Assembly (NCBI GenBank): GCA_934101115.1
Contig: CAKOPW010000024.1
Span: 1 to 15,150, forward strand
Direction of reading: 5' to 3'
Length of the DNA: 15,150 nucleotides
DNA from: an uncultured Bacilli bacterium
GTDB taxonomy: Bacteria > Bacillota_I > Bacilli_A > RF39 > UBA660
The translations under genes were made by a program, and so were the position numbers. Shown piece by piece: positions 6,405 through 13,080 of this stretch. The stretch's first letter is position 1; every line of letters begins with the position of its first letter. Under the pieces are notes generated by a model, which saw only the letters and a list, made by a program, of their open reading frames with translations, was not told the origin of the DNA and did not search any database.

Positions 6405-6434
6405 TTGGTATTTTTATAAGTTTTGTGTTAGAAT
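6405..6434 (+). promoter_or_regulatory. Promoter of the 244-residue unknown gene
   Basis: TTGGTA (6405-6410), an 18-bp spacer ending in TGT, and TAGAAT (6429-6434), 31 nt upstream of the ATG at 6466. Confidence 0.5.
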
Positions 6435-6465
6435 ACATTATCGACAAATTCAGAAAGGGATTTTT

Positions 6466-7200
6466 ATGAGAATAATTGAAAATATTAAGCAGTTATATTA
6501 TAAAAGAAAAATTCAGCAATCAATTGATAAAGAAGTTTGTGTTGATAAGTTTGTTCTGGATTTAGAAAATGTAATTTTTGTATATAAAAGTGATGATGAA
6601 AATGGTGTATACAAAATTGTTCATAAACATTTTGAAAATGGCTCATTCGTTGAAGTATCCACTTGGTATAGTGATGTGTATTATAATGATTATTTTGCTA
6701 TTGGAGAAGATGGATTAATTAAAGTAGATAGTAATTTTTATTCATTTAAGGGATTATATGATTACAGGAACGGTGGTTTTATAATACCATTGAATACTTG
6801 GTGTTATTTAACAGATTATTATTTAGCAAATTATGGTGGCTATCTAGCTAATTTTAAAATATCATTAAATAGTTCTAAATTAAGTTCTAATAATTTATAC
6901 ACTAAAACAGGTAATATAAAAAGTGAAAAATTAGTTGAAGAACAATATTTTGCCCTTATTAACAAGGATGGAACTATAAGAGGAAATAAACTGTTTAAAG
7001 GAAATAGTTTAAGTCAAGTAACTGAGATTATTGATTTGGGTAAGTGTGAGAGTGTTGATGTCTTTAAAATTGAACGAACAAAAGCTTTGAAAGAATATGC
7101 AAAAATAGTAGAAAAAAATGAAAAACAAAGTACTGAAGAATTTTTAATTAAAGAAGTGTTTGAAATATTGGAAGAAACTAGAGGAAAAAGTAAAAATTAA
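6466..7200 (+). CDS. Protein of unknown function, 244 residues
   Basis: ATG at 6466 follows AGAAAGGG with a 6-nt gap. I do not recognise the family. The first 25 residues are basic (LYYKRKIQQ). The middle is aromatic-rich and beta-like (VSTWYSDVYYNDYFAIGEDG, then FYSFKGLYDYRNGGFIIPL, LTDYYLANYGGYLANF). The C-terminal third is a charged helix (residues 200-240) that ends in lysines. No signal peptide or membrane segment. The tyrosine and glycine content of residues 60-130 is higher than in the neighbours. It is monocistronic: it has its own promoter, and its last codons form the left arm of its terminator. Confidence 0.75.
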   Translation: MRIIENIKQLYYKRKIQQSIDKEVCVDKFVLDLENVIFVYKSDDENGVYKIVHKHFENGSFVEVSTWYSDVYYNDYFAIGEDGLIKVDSNFYSFKGLYDYRNGGFIIPLNTWCYLTDYYLANYGGYLANFKISLNSSKLSSNNLYTKTGNIKSEKLVEEQYFALINKDGTIRGNKLFKGNSLSQVTEIIDLGKCESVDVFKIERTKALKEYAKIVEKNEKQSTEEFLIKEVFEILEETRGKSKN

Positions 7201-7223
7201 CAATTGATGTTTTTACTTTTTTT
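7185..7223 (+). terminator. Terminator overlapping the end of the 244-residue gene
   Basis: AAAAAGTAAAAA (7185-7196) and TTTTTACTTTTT (7210-7221) pair perfectly over 12 bp with a 13-nt loop and run into further T. The left arm is made by the last lysine codons, so coding and termination are fused. Confidence 0.7.
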
Positions 7224-7226
7224 ATT

Positions 7227-7235
7227 TGTTATAAT
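7227..7235 (+). promoter_or_regulatory. Extended -10 promoter of the ABC transporter operon
   Basis: TGT-TATAAT immediately after the preceding terminator, 68 nt upstream of the ATP-binding gene. The closest -35-like hexamer (TTGATG, 7204-7209) is 20 bp away, so the extended -10 probably carries recognition. Confidence 0.5.
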
Positions 7236-7303
7236 ATTTATGAATTAAGAAGAAAAAAAAGATATGAGTTGTTAATAATATTAGTAAGAGGGTAAGTGAT
7301 TAA

Positions 7304-8014
7304 ATGAAATTAGTTGTAGATGATGTTTGTAAAAAATTTGATAGTAAAAAGGTTTTGAAGGGTGTAACTTTTACTTTTGAAGAAGGAAAAATATATGGAC
7401 TTTTAGGAAGAAATGGAGCAGGTAAAACTACTTTATTTAATATAATAAGCAAAGATGTTTTATTTGATTCGGGAGATATTTATTTACTTGATGATGACCG
7501 AAAAGAACTTGATGATGAAGATTTGGGTTATGTTATTTCAACTCCGAATGTTCCAGCTTTTTTAACAGCACGTGAGTTTTTAAAATTTTTTATAGAAATT
7601 AATAATACTAAAATAAAAGATAAAAAAACAATTGATGAATATTTTGATATCATTGGTATAGATGATATTGATAGAGACAAACTTTTGAAAGATTATTCTC
7701 ATGGAATGAAAAACAAGATGCAAATGTTGATTAATTTTATTGTTAAGCCAAAAGTTTTACTTTTAGATGAACCTTTAACAAGTTTGGATGTTGTAGTTGC
7801 AGAAGAAATGAAAAATATTTTAAAAGAGATGAAGAAGAATTCTATACTAATCCTTTCAACACATATTATGGAACTTGCTTTATCGTTATGCGATGAAATA
7901 GTTATTCTTACTAATGGTAAATTAGAAACTATAGATAGTAATAATAAAAATGAATTAGAATTAAAAGAATATATTATTCAAAAACTAAAGGATGAACAAA
8001 ATTATGAAGAATAA
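7304..8014 (+). CDS. ABC transporter ATP-binding protein
   Basis: 236 residues with a full nucleotide-binding domain: Walker A GRNGAGKT (35-42), signature YSHGMKNKM (132-140; a variant of LSGGQ), Walker B KVLLLDEP (151-158), D-loop SLD (161-163) and the switch histidine H188 in STHIM. The Q-loop glutamine is not obvious; STPNVPAF stands where it would be. The sequence style (short domain, SHGM signature, one large permease next door) is that of drug/peptide or unknown-substrate exporters of Firmicutes. It hydrolyses ATP at the membrane to drive the permease encoded next. The ribosome site is AGAGGG about 11 nt before the ATG, a somewhat long gap. The 3' end overlaps the permease start, so the two are translationally coupled. 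Substrate unknown. Confidence 0.93.
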   Translation: MKLVVDDVCKKFDSKKVLKGVTFTFEEGKIYGLLGRNGAGKTTLFNIISKDVLFDSGDIYLLDDDRKELDDEDLGYVISTPNVPAFLTAREFLKFFIEINNTKIKDKKTIDEYFDIIGIDDIDRDKLLKDYSHGMKNKMQMLINFIVKPKVLLLDEPLTSLDVVVAEEMKNILKEMKKNSILILSTHIMELALSLCDEIVILTNGKLETIDSNNKNELELKEYIIQKLKDEQNYEE

Positions 8015-9575
8015 TTTTTTAATATCTTATAAAGTTAAGATGGCGTATCGAGTAAATACCATAATATATTCTTTAAAACAATTTCCAATATTAGGAAAAA
8101 TAATACCAGATGGATTATATGGTAATGATGGTTTAAAAATTTTGGGGTATATCATTAGTTTTGGATATGAATTGTTTTCAATGTTAGTTGGAAAAATCAT
8201 TTATATATTTTTAATGTTATATTTGCCATTAAGTATGATGGATTTCATAAATGTTGGAAGTATTTTAAATGTATTATTTTGTTTATCGATTGTTGGTGGA
8301 ATATTAAACAATTATATCTTTGATGAATCTAATGATAAATATTATTTAATGATCATTATGAAGATGAATGCTAAAAAGTATACTTTAACAAACTATATTT
8401 TCTATTTAATAAAACTTGTTTTAGGTTTTTTAATAGTCAATTCATTTTTCTTTATACTATTAAAAATAAATATTATATATGCTTTTATAGTAACAATTTT
8501 TATTTGTAGTGTTAAGGTTAATATTACAGCATATTTATTGAAATTATATAAAGAAAATTTAAATATTAATTCAAGTAAAAAATTTAATATTATTAAATGG
8601 TCAGTTATATTGTTATTGATTATATTTGCATATTTAATTCCATTCTTTAATATTTCTATGCCAATTATATTTTATAACTTTTTGTTTTTAGTTTCTTTTG
8701 TGCTAGCTATTTATTCTTTAATGTATATATTTAAATATGATAATTATTACAAAATATATCATAGTATTTTAAATCAAAATACTATGGATGATCTGAAAAG
8801 TAGTCAATTAGTTGAAGACAAAAATAATATACTTAATATTATAACTGATAGTAGTTATAATTCCAATAAAACAGGATATGCTTATTTTAATGATCTATTT
8901 ATGAAAAGACACAGTAAAGTTTTAAATAAATTTGCTAGAAATACAACATATGTTATTATTGCTCTTACTATTTTAGCTACGTTTATAGTATTGATAAATG
9001 TTGATTTAAGAAAAATGGTTAATCAACAGATAATATATGTTTTACCAGTTTTGTTATTTTTAATGTACTTTTTAAATACTGGTCAAAGAGTGGCTAAAAT
9101 AATGTTTATGAATTGTGATTCAGCAATGTTAACTTTTAGTTTTTATAAAAGAAAAGATGTTATTTTATCTTTATTTAAGGAGAGATTAAAAAGTATTGTT
9201 GGAATGAATTTAATACCTTCTTTGGTTTTATCTTTTGGACTCGATTTAATATTATATGTTAGTGGTGGAACAACTAATACTTTTAATTATATTTTGATCT
9301 TTTTAGCAGTAAACGCGATGAGTGTGTTCTTTTCAGTTCATAATTTAGTAATTTATTATTTACTTCAACCATATAATTCCAGTAGTGATATAAAAGGATC
9401 AGCTTATCGTTTTGTTTCAGTGATTACTTATTATGTATGCTTTTATGTAAATCAACTTCATATAAGTGTATATAGTTTTGGTATTGTTATGACTTTGTTT
9501 AGTGTAATTTATGTAGTTATTTCTTTAATTTTAGTTTATAAATTTGCTTACAAAACTTTTAAAATTAGAGCTTAA
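8004..9575 (+). CDS. ABC transporter permease, polytopic membrane protein
   Basis: About 523 residues with roughly ten to twelve hydrophobic stretches, for example LVGKIIYIFLMLYLPL, YLIKLVLGFLIVNSFFFIL, WSVILLLIIFAYLIPFF, TYVIIALTILATFIVLI and IYVVISLILVYKF, in two groups separated by a cytoplasmic-type loop (about residues 255-315). It has no signal peptide of export type and no recognisable extracytoplasmic domain. It should form the membrane channel for the ATPase encoded just upstream. ATG at 8004 (11-nt overlap) and ATG at 7992 (23-nt overlap) are both possible; AAAGG lies 1 nt before 7992 and 13 nt before 8004, so neither spacing is ideal. The pair may export a peptide, lipid or drug; nothing in the sequence tells which. 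Confidence 0.88.
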   Translation: MKNNFLISYKVKMAYRVNTIIYSLKQFPILGKIIPDGLYGNDGLKILGYIISFGYELFSMLVGKIIYIFLMLYLPLSMMDFINVGSILNVLFCLSIVGGILNNYIFDESNDKYYLMIIMKMNAKKYTLTNYIFYLIKLVLGFLIVNSFFFILLKINIIYAFIVTIFICSVKVNITAYLLKLYKENLNINSSKKFNIIKWSVILLLIIFAYLIPFFNISMPIIFYNFLFLVSFVLAIYSLMYIFKYDNYYKIYHSILNQNTMDDLKSSQLVEDKNNILNIITDSSYNSNKTGYAYFNDLFMKRHSKVLNKFARNTTYVIIALTILATFIVLINVDLRKMVNQQIIYVLPVLLFLMYFLNTGQRVAKIMFMNCDSAMLTFSFYKRKDVILSLFKERLKSIVGMNLIPSLVLSFGLDLILYVSGGTTNTFNYILIFLAVNAMSVFFSVHNLVIYYLLQPYNSSSDIKGSAYRFVSVITYYVCFYVNQLHISVYSFGIVMTLFSVIYVVISLILVYKFAYKTFKIRA

Positions 9576-9604
9576 GTAATTATTTACTTTTTGCTCTTTT
9601 TTTT
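9567..9604 (+). terminator. Terminator of the ABC transporter operon
   Basis: AGAGC (9567-9571, inside the last codons) pairs with GCTCT (9593-9597), and AAGTAA pairs with TTTACTT inside it; eight T follow. It stands 20 nt before tRNA-Thr. Confidence 0.75.
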
Positions 9605-9623
9605 GTATATTAGATATAGATAA

Positions 9624-9699
9624 GCCGACTTAGCTCAGCTGGTAGAGCAACGCCCTCGTAACGCGTAGGTCGTAGGTTCGAATCCTATAGTCGGCACCA
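9624..9699 (+). tRNA. tRNA-Thr (anticodon CGT)
   Basis: A cloverleaf of 76 nt with encoded CCA: acceptor GCCGACT/AGTCGGC, D stem GCTC/GAGC, anticodon loop CTCGTAA (anticodon CGT, reads ACG), T arm GTAGG-TTCGAAT-CCTAT with one G-U pair, discriminator A. The anticodon stem ACGCC/CGCGT has a C31-C39 mismatch next to the loop, where tRNAs normally have a pair. ACG is a rare codon in such an AT-rich genome. No clear promoter of its own is seen in the 20 nt between the upstream terminator and the gene. Confidence 0.93.
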
Positions 9700-9738
9700 T
9701 TTATGAATCTGTTCGAACTAATCGAATTTATATATATG

Positions 9739-9766
9739 AATCAATTGGAAATTATTGATTTTTTTT
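9739..9766 (+). terminator. Terminator of tRNA-Thr
   Basis: AATCAAT (9739-9745) and ATTGATT (9754-9760) form a 7-bp stem with an 8-nt loop, followed by six further T, about 40 nt past the tRNA. Confidence 0.7.
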
Positions 9767-9770
9767 ATTA

Positions 9771-9820
9771 AATTAAAAAATATTAAAAAATATAAAAGAA
9801 TATAAAAGAATAAAAAGTAT
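9771..9820. repeat. Five 10-bp A-tract units in phase (likely bent DNA)
   Basis: Consecutive decamers AATTAAAAAA, TATTAAAAAA, TATAAAAGAA, TATAAAAGAA and TAAAAAGTAT place an A-tract at the same phase every 10 bp. Such phasing gives intrinsic curvature. The tract ends at the -10 of the phosphatase gene and may act as an UP-type element. Confidence 0.6.
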
Positions 9821-9828
9821 GTTAAAAT
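9820..9828 (+). promoter_or_regulatory. Extended -10 of the histidine phosphatase gene
   Basis: TGT-TAAAAT directly downstream of the phased A-tracts and 27 nt before the ATG. No -35 hexamer; A-tracts occupy that position. Confidence 0.45.
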
Positions 9829-9855
9829 AATCTTGTTAAGAGAGTTGGTGATAAA

Positions 9856-10479
9856 ATGATTAAGGAAATATATTTAATAAGGCATTCAAAAACTTTAAAG
9901 ATTAATAATGATAAAAATATTGATAGCTTACAAATTCAAAATGAAAAACAGCCTTTATCAATTGAAGGAGAAAATATAGCCAGAGAAAAATTAGATATCG
10001 ATGAATTAAAAAATATAGATAAATTATATTCATCAAGTTACGTAAGAGCAATTTCTACGGCTAAGTATATAGCCAAAAATAATAATATAGAAATTAATGT
10101 AGATACTGATTTTGGTGAACGAAAATTTGGAATTAATTCGTGGGAAGAACTTCCAACAGATTTTGGAAAAAAGCAATTTTTAGATGAAAACTATAAAACT
10201 AGCTTTGGTGAGAGTCAAAAAGAGGTAAGAAAGAGAACTTTGAATGCTTTAACGAACACATTAAATGGTAATGACAAGAGAATAGCAATAGTATTTCATT
10301 CAACTGCAATGTTATTTTTACTTAAGACTTGGTGTAAAATAACTCCTAACGAAGAAGATTTTAGTTATAAATTTTTATTTAACAATAATATAATATTTGA
10401 TAATAAAATTGATTATTGTGAAGTGTTTAAGCTTACTTTTGATAACGAAAAATTAATTGATATAAAAAATATAAAGTAA
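9856..10479 (+). CDS. Histidine phosphatase (phosphoglycerate mutase-like) family protein
   Basis: 207 residues from ATG at 9856, with AGAGAGTTGGTGAT upstream. The histidine phosphatase core is visible: LIRHS (R9, H10; H10 is the phospho-acceptor, and the usual RHG is RHS here), SSYVRAISTA (R64), an acid in FGERKFG (E88), and the second histidine H148 in IVFHSTAM. Length is typical of small cytosolic phosphatases of the CobC/GpmB group. It should remove phosphate from a small metabolite; the substrate cannot be read from sequence. It is a single gene behind phased A-tracts. Downstream (10480-10629) lies AT-rich sequence with only a weak A/T hairpin at 10485-10503. Confidence 0.88.
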   Translation: MIKEIYLIRHSKTLKINNDKNIDSLQIQNEKQPLSIEGENIAREKLDIDELKNIDKLYSSSYVRAISTAKYIAKNNNIEINVDTDFGERKFGINSWEELPTDFGKKQFLDENYKTSFGESQKEVRKRTLNALTNTLNGNDKRIAIVFHSTAMLFLLKTWCKITPNEEDFSYKFLFNNNIIFDNKIDYCEVFKLTFDNEKLIDIKNIK

Positions 10480-10629
10480 TATGTGTTTAAAATTTTTTTA
10501 AACCATTTAAAATATAATAATTGTGAATAAAGAGTGTAAATTCAATTTAAAATTTATAAAAAATCTCTTAGCGGATTAAAAAAGTAATAGAAAATTTTTG
10601 TAAAAAATTGTTTCATATAAAAAAATATA

Positions 10630-10638
10630 TGCTACAAT
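10630..10638 (+). promoter_or_regulatory. Extended -10 promoter
   Basis: TGC-TACAAT 26 nt upstream of the ATG at 10665; TTGTTT lies 19 bp upstream as a loose -35. Confidence 0.45.
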
Positions 10639-10664
10639 AAGCAATTGTAAGGGAGGTTTATTTG

Positions 10665-11321
10665 ATGGTTAAATTAAAGGATATTAAAGGTTATTGGAAT
10701 ATGTCTTATGATTATGATTTTAATGACAATGATATGTGGGAAGGAAAAATACTACTAGAAGAAGATGGTTGGTTTGAAGGAATTGTAGTTGACCCCAATA
10801 GTTCTTATAAAGAAGATAGATTTATATTTGGTGTTTATCATCCAACTAAAGTTATAGAATTATTTAAATTTTCACCTGTCGATGTTAGTTCACCATATGT
10901 TTTTTATGGAAATAAGAATGCAAATGGCTATGACGGACAATTTGAAGTTATTGGTTTATTAGGGTCTATGCCATGTGGAGTTTCACATATTGTAACTCAA
11001 GACGCTGAGACTGTGAGAGAAAGCATCGATTTTGAAATTGATGAACTAAAATCTAGAATACAAAGTTATAAAGATAATATCATGGATGAAGTTTGTAAAT
11101 CTTTTTATGATAATTCAATAGCAATGAGACAAAGTATGTGTCAAATAATTTTAAGAAATTTTGATGGTAGAGGTTTTAATGCTGAAGAATATCAACAAGT
11201 TATGAAAGAATGTAAACCAGTTAATGATAGGGTTATGCAAGCAACTGAAGAAGAGGCAAGAAACCTTATTAAAAGGATGCCAAAAGAATTCTTTGAAGAT
11301 GATGATGACTTTCCATTTTAA
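10665..11321 (+). CDS. Unknown protein with SSB-like acidic C-terminal tip
   Basis: ATG at 10665 lies 8 nt after GGGAGG; a TTG at 10662 is possible but closer. 218 residues. The N-terminal half (GYWNMSYDYDFNDNDMWEGK, then a DGWFEGIV strand and VYHPTKVIELFKF) is beta-rich, of the kind seen in small barrel proteins that sense or store ligands. Residues 120-145 form a helix (FEIDELKSRIQSYKDNIMDE). The protein ends FFEDDDDFPF, which matches the SSB C-terminal tip (DDDIPF or DDDLPF) used to recruit replication and repair proteins. The rest does not look like an SSB OB fold. I do not recognise the family. The tip may be a real partner-binding peptide or a chance acidic end. Confidence 0.78.
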   Translation: MVKLKDIKGYWNMSYDYDFNDNDMWEGKILLEEDGWFEGIVVDPNSSYKEDRFIFGVYHPTKVIELFKFSPVDVSSPYVFYGNKNANGYDGQFEVIGLLGSMPCGVSHIVTQDAETVRESIDFEIDELKSRIQSYKDNIMDEVCKSFYDNSIAMRQSMCQIILRNFDGRGFNAEEYQQVMKECKPVNDRVMQATEEEARNLIKRMPKEFFEDDDDFPF

Positions 11322-11340
11322 ATATTATAAAAAAATGTTA

Positions 11341-11346
11341 TATAAT
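11341..11346 (+). promoter_or_regulatory. Possible -10 in front of a structured short RNA
   Basis: TATAAT ends 4 nt before the ACGTAGG stem at 11351. If used, transcription would begin at that stem. The -35 is poor (TTAAAT). Confidence 0.25.
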
Positions 11347-11350
11347 TATG

Positions 11351-11404
11351 ACGTAGGTGCTTATTCTTTTACCGGATTTTAAGCTTATAACCCTACGTTT
11401 TTTT
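11351..11404 (+). terminator. Structured terminator, or ~54-nt small RNA
   Basis: ACGTAGG (11351-11357) pairs with CCTACGT (11392-11398) and leads into seven T. Inside it GCTTA (11359-11363) pairs with TAAGC (11380-11384), capped by a 16-nt loop containing ACCGGA. The outer stem plus U-run can end the preceding gene, 29 nt after its stop. The two-stage structure and a TATAAT just before it leave open a separate small RNA. Confidence 0.6.
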
Positions 11405-11490
11405 ATGAAAAAATGATATACTTATAAAAATGCCAACACATTGAAAATACTATTAATATTAATGTTAAATTTGTGCTTTTGAAGTTTTTA

Positions 11491-11499
11491 TGTTAATAT
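11491..11499 (+). promoter_or_regulatory. Extended -10-like box upstream of the transglutaminase-like gene
   Basis: TGT-TAATAT, 38 nt before the ATG at 11538. A weak match with no clear -35. Confidence 0.3.
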
Positions 11500-11537
11500 A
11501 GAAAACCATAAAATTAAAGTTATTGGAGATAAATGCA

Positions 11538-12239
11538 ATGTTTGGAATAAATGAAATATTAGATAAATTCCTTTTAGGAGAAAGTTTAACATATGAGGAG
11601 AAGGTTAAAATACTAGATAATAAAGCTGTTGATGAGAAAGTAGTAATGTATTTAACAAAAAAGTTAAGCAATTTGCAAATTGAAATATTAAATTATTGTG
11701 CTGGATCTCTATTTGATCTTATGAATGCGAATAAATTAGATAGATGGTGTTGGCAAACAACAGAATCTGCTATAGTGTTTTTTTATGATGATGATTATAT
11801 AGAAAGAGGAAATCTTATTTTTGAAGAATCTGAACCTGAGTATTATCATTCTTGGATTTGTTTTAAGCTTGATGGAATTGAATATGTTTTCGATCCTTGT
11901 CTTAATTTTTTATGTAAAAAAGAATATTATTCAAAAATATTTGAGACAAAGGTTAAGAGTAGAGTTAGTGCTAAAGCAGTAAAAGAAGAACTTATTAAAC
12001 AAATTACTTTGCCTAAAGAAGATAATACAAGTATCAATAAATCTCTTGAAGCATTCATGAAATGCGTTTACGGAGACTCATATGCTGAAATAAAAAAGAG
12101 CAGAGAAAATGAAGTTAGAGTTTATGGTTCTGATGACGTAAATACACCATTTTATAGGAATGGTGCAGGATATAAAGCTCAAATTGAAGATGGAAAAATC
12201 AAATCATTAATTGTTCATTATTATGACACTAGTTGTTAG
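11538..12239 (+). CDS. Unknown protein, possible transglutaminase-like Cys-His-Asp fold
   Basis: ATG at 11538 with GGAGAT 10 nt upstream; a TTG at 11523 would overlap that site. 233 residues. Residues 55-125 show a spacing that resembles the transglutaminase/cysteine-protease core: RWCW at 69-72 opening a helix (C71), YYHSWICF (H104) on a strand, and EYVFDP (D119) on the next strand, as in 'HxWxx...DP'. If right, C71, H104 and D119 would be the triad of a cytosolic hydrolase or transferase. The usual GxC context before the cysteine is missing, so it could be inactive or unrelated. The rest is helical and charged. No signal peptide. No terminator follows, but a strong promoter separates it from the next gene. 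Confidence 0.7.
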   Translation: MFGINEILDKFLLGESLTYEEKVKILDNKAVDEKVVMYLTKKLSNLQIEILNYCAGSLFDLMNANKLDRWCWQTTESAIVFFYDDDYIERGNLIFEESEPEYYHSWICFKLDGIEYVFDPCLNFLCKKEYYSKIFETKVKSRVSAKAVKEELIKQITLPKEDNTSINKSLEAFMKCVYGDSYAEIKKSRENEVRVYGSDDVNTPFYRNGAGYKAQIEDGKIKSLIVHYYDTSC

Positions 12240-12252
12240 TTATCTATTATGT

Positions 12253-12281
12253 TTGTTAAATGCTGTAATGTATGATATACT
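12253..12281 (+). promoter_or_regulatory. Promoter of the 230-residue unknown gene
   Basis: TTGTTA (12253-12258), a 17-bp spacer ending in TGA, and TATACT (12276-12281). It is 25 nt upstream of the ATG and the best full promoter of this part of the window. Confidence 0.7.
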
Positions 12282-12306
12282 ACTTTCCGATTGATGGAGG
12301 TTTTTT

Positions 12307-12999
12307 ATGAAAAAAGTAAATAAAATAAAAGTAGGAGATGTATTTTTCATAACAAATAGTAATTTTCAATATAGTGTAGTAGTTGATTTTTATGAAATCT
12401 ATGAAAACACTGGAGATGTTCAATATAAATATCCTTTTTTAACTAAAGCTGATTTCATTGGGAATATCGAATCAGAGGTTTATTTTGCTGTTAAGTATTT
12501 AGGAAAGTCAAAAGTTCAAGAGATGTCTACAGGAAGAATATTTAGCATTGAAAGTAAACTTGTTGCTGATAAACGTTGGGTTGAGCCATCTTACTGTGGA
12601 TTAAGTTTTACAGATCTTTCTTTAGACGGTGAATTTTTAAACACTTTTAATGGGGAGACTGGGACTTTTGAACCTATAAGTGAAGAAACGTATAATAAAA
12701 TATTAGAGCAATTTGTTTCACTTGCTAACAGAGAACCAATACGTATTGCTACAAATATTGCTAGTCCAGTAGAGATCAATGAAGAAAGTATAAAAGCTTA
12801 TTTAGAAAATACTGATGAAGAAAGAATTGCAATGATAAATTATTGTATTGCTGCTGCAAAAAGTGATTTTTCTAAAGGATATCAACGAGTATTTTCAAAA
12901 GGTGATGAAAAAGTGCAAGCAAGAGCTAATTTTGAAAGTCAATTGGAAAACTTTAGAGAACCAAAAAACACTATTTCATTATCTAAAAAAGATAATTAA
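12307..12999 (+). CDS. Protein of unknown function, 230 residues
   Basis: ATG at 12307 with GATGGAGG 7 nt upstream. I do not recognise the family. The N-terminal 60 residues look like a small barrel (KVGDVFFITNSNFQYSVVVD, then VYFAVKYLG), the middle carries CGLSFTDLSLDGEFLNTF, and the C-terminal 70 residues are helical (ITEESIKAYL-type helix; here NEESIKAYLENTDEERIAMI). The tail ends in basic residues. It is soluble, with no membrane segment. Transcribed alone between a good promoter and the first of two identical terminators. Confidence 0.75.
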   Translation: MKKVNKIKVGDVFFITNSNFQYSVVVDFYEIYENTGDVQYKYPFLTKADFIGNIESEVYFAVKYLGKSKVQEMSTGRIFSIESKLVADKRWVEPSYCGLSFTDLSLDGEFLNTFNGETGTFEPISEETYNKILEQFVSLANREPIRIATNIASPVEINEESIKAYLENTDEERIAMINYCIAAAKSDFSKGYQRVFSKGDEKVQARANFESQLENFREPKNTISLSKKDN

Positions 13000-13004
13000 T
13001 GCTT

Positions 13005-13030
13005 AGAACTAGTTATTAGTTCTTTTTTTT
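13005..13030 (+). terminator. Terminator, first of two identical copies
   Basis: AGAACTA (13005-13011) and TAGTTCT (13017-13023) form a 7-bp stem with a 5-nt loop, followed by seven more T. With one flanking T it is identical over 27 bp to the terminator at 15075-15100. Confidence 0.85.
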
Positions 13031-13048
13031 GTGAATGGTTTTTATATA

Positions 13049-13057
13049 TGTTATACT
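13049..13057 (+). promoter_or_regulatory. Extended -10 promoter of the HAD/NUDIX operon
   Basis: TGT-TATACT, 23 nt before the ATG at 13081 and just after a terminator. Confidence 0.55.
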
Positions 13058-13080
13058 ATATTTGGTATTGGAGGATATAT

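Noticed and set aside
10485..10503. Palindrome GTTTAAAA-ttt-TTTTAAAC after the histidine phosphatase gene
   Set aside because: Its arms hold a single G-C pair and no U-run follows, so it is a poor terminator; such palindromes are expected by chance in sequence this AT-rich.
11465..11671. 68-codon minus-strand frame across the start of the transglutaminase-like gene
   Set aside because: No ribosome site; overlaps the promoter and first codons of a better-supported plus-strand gene.
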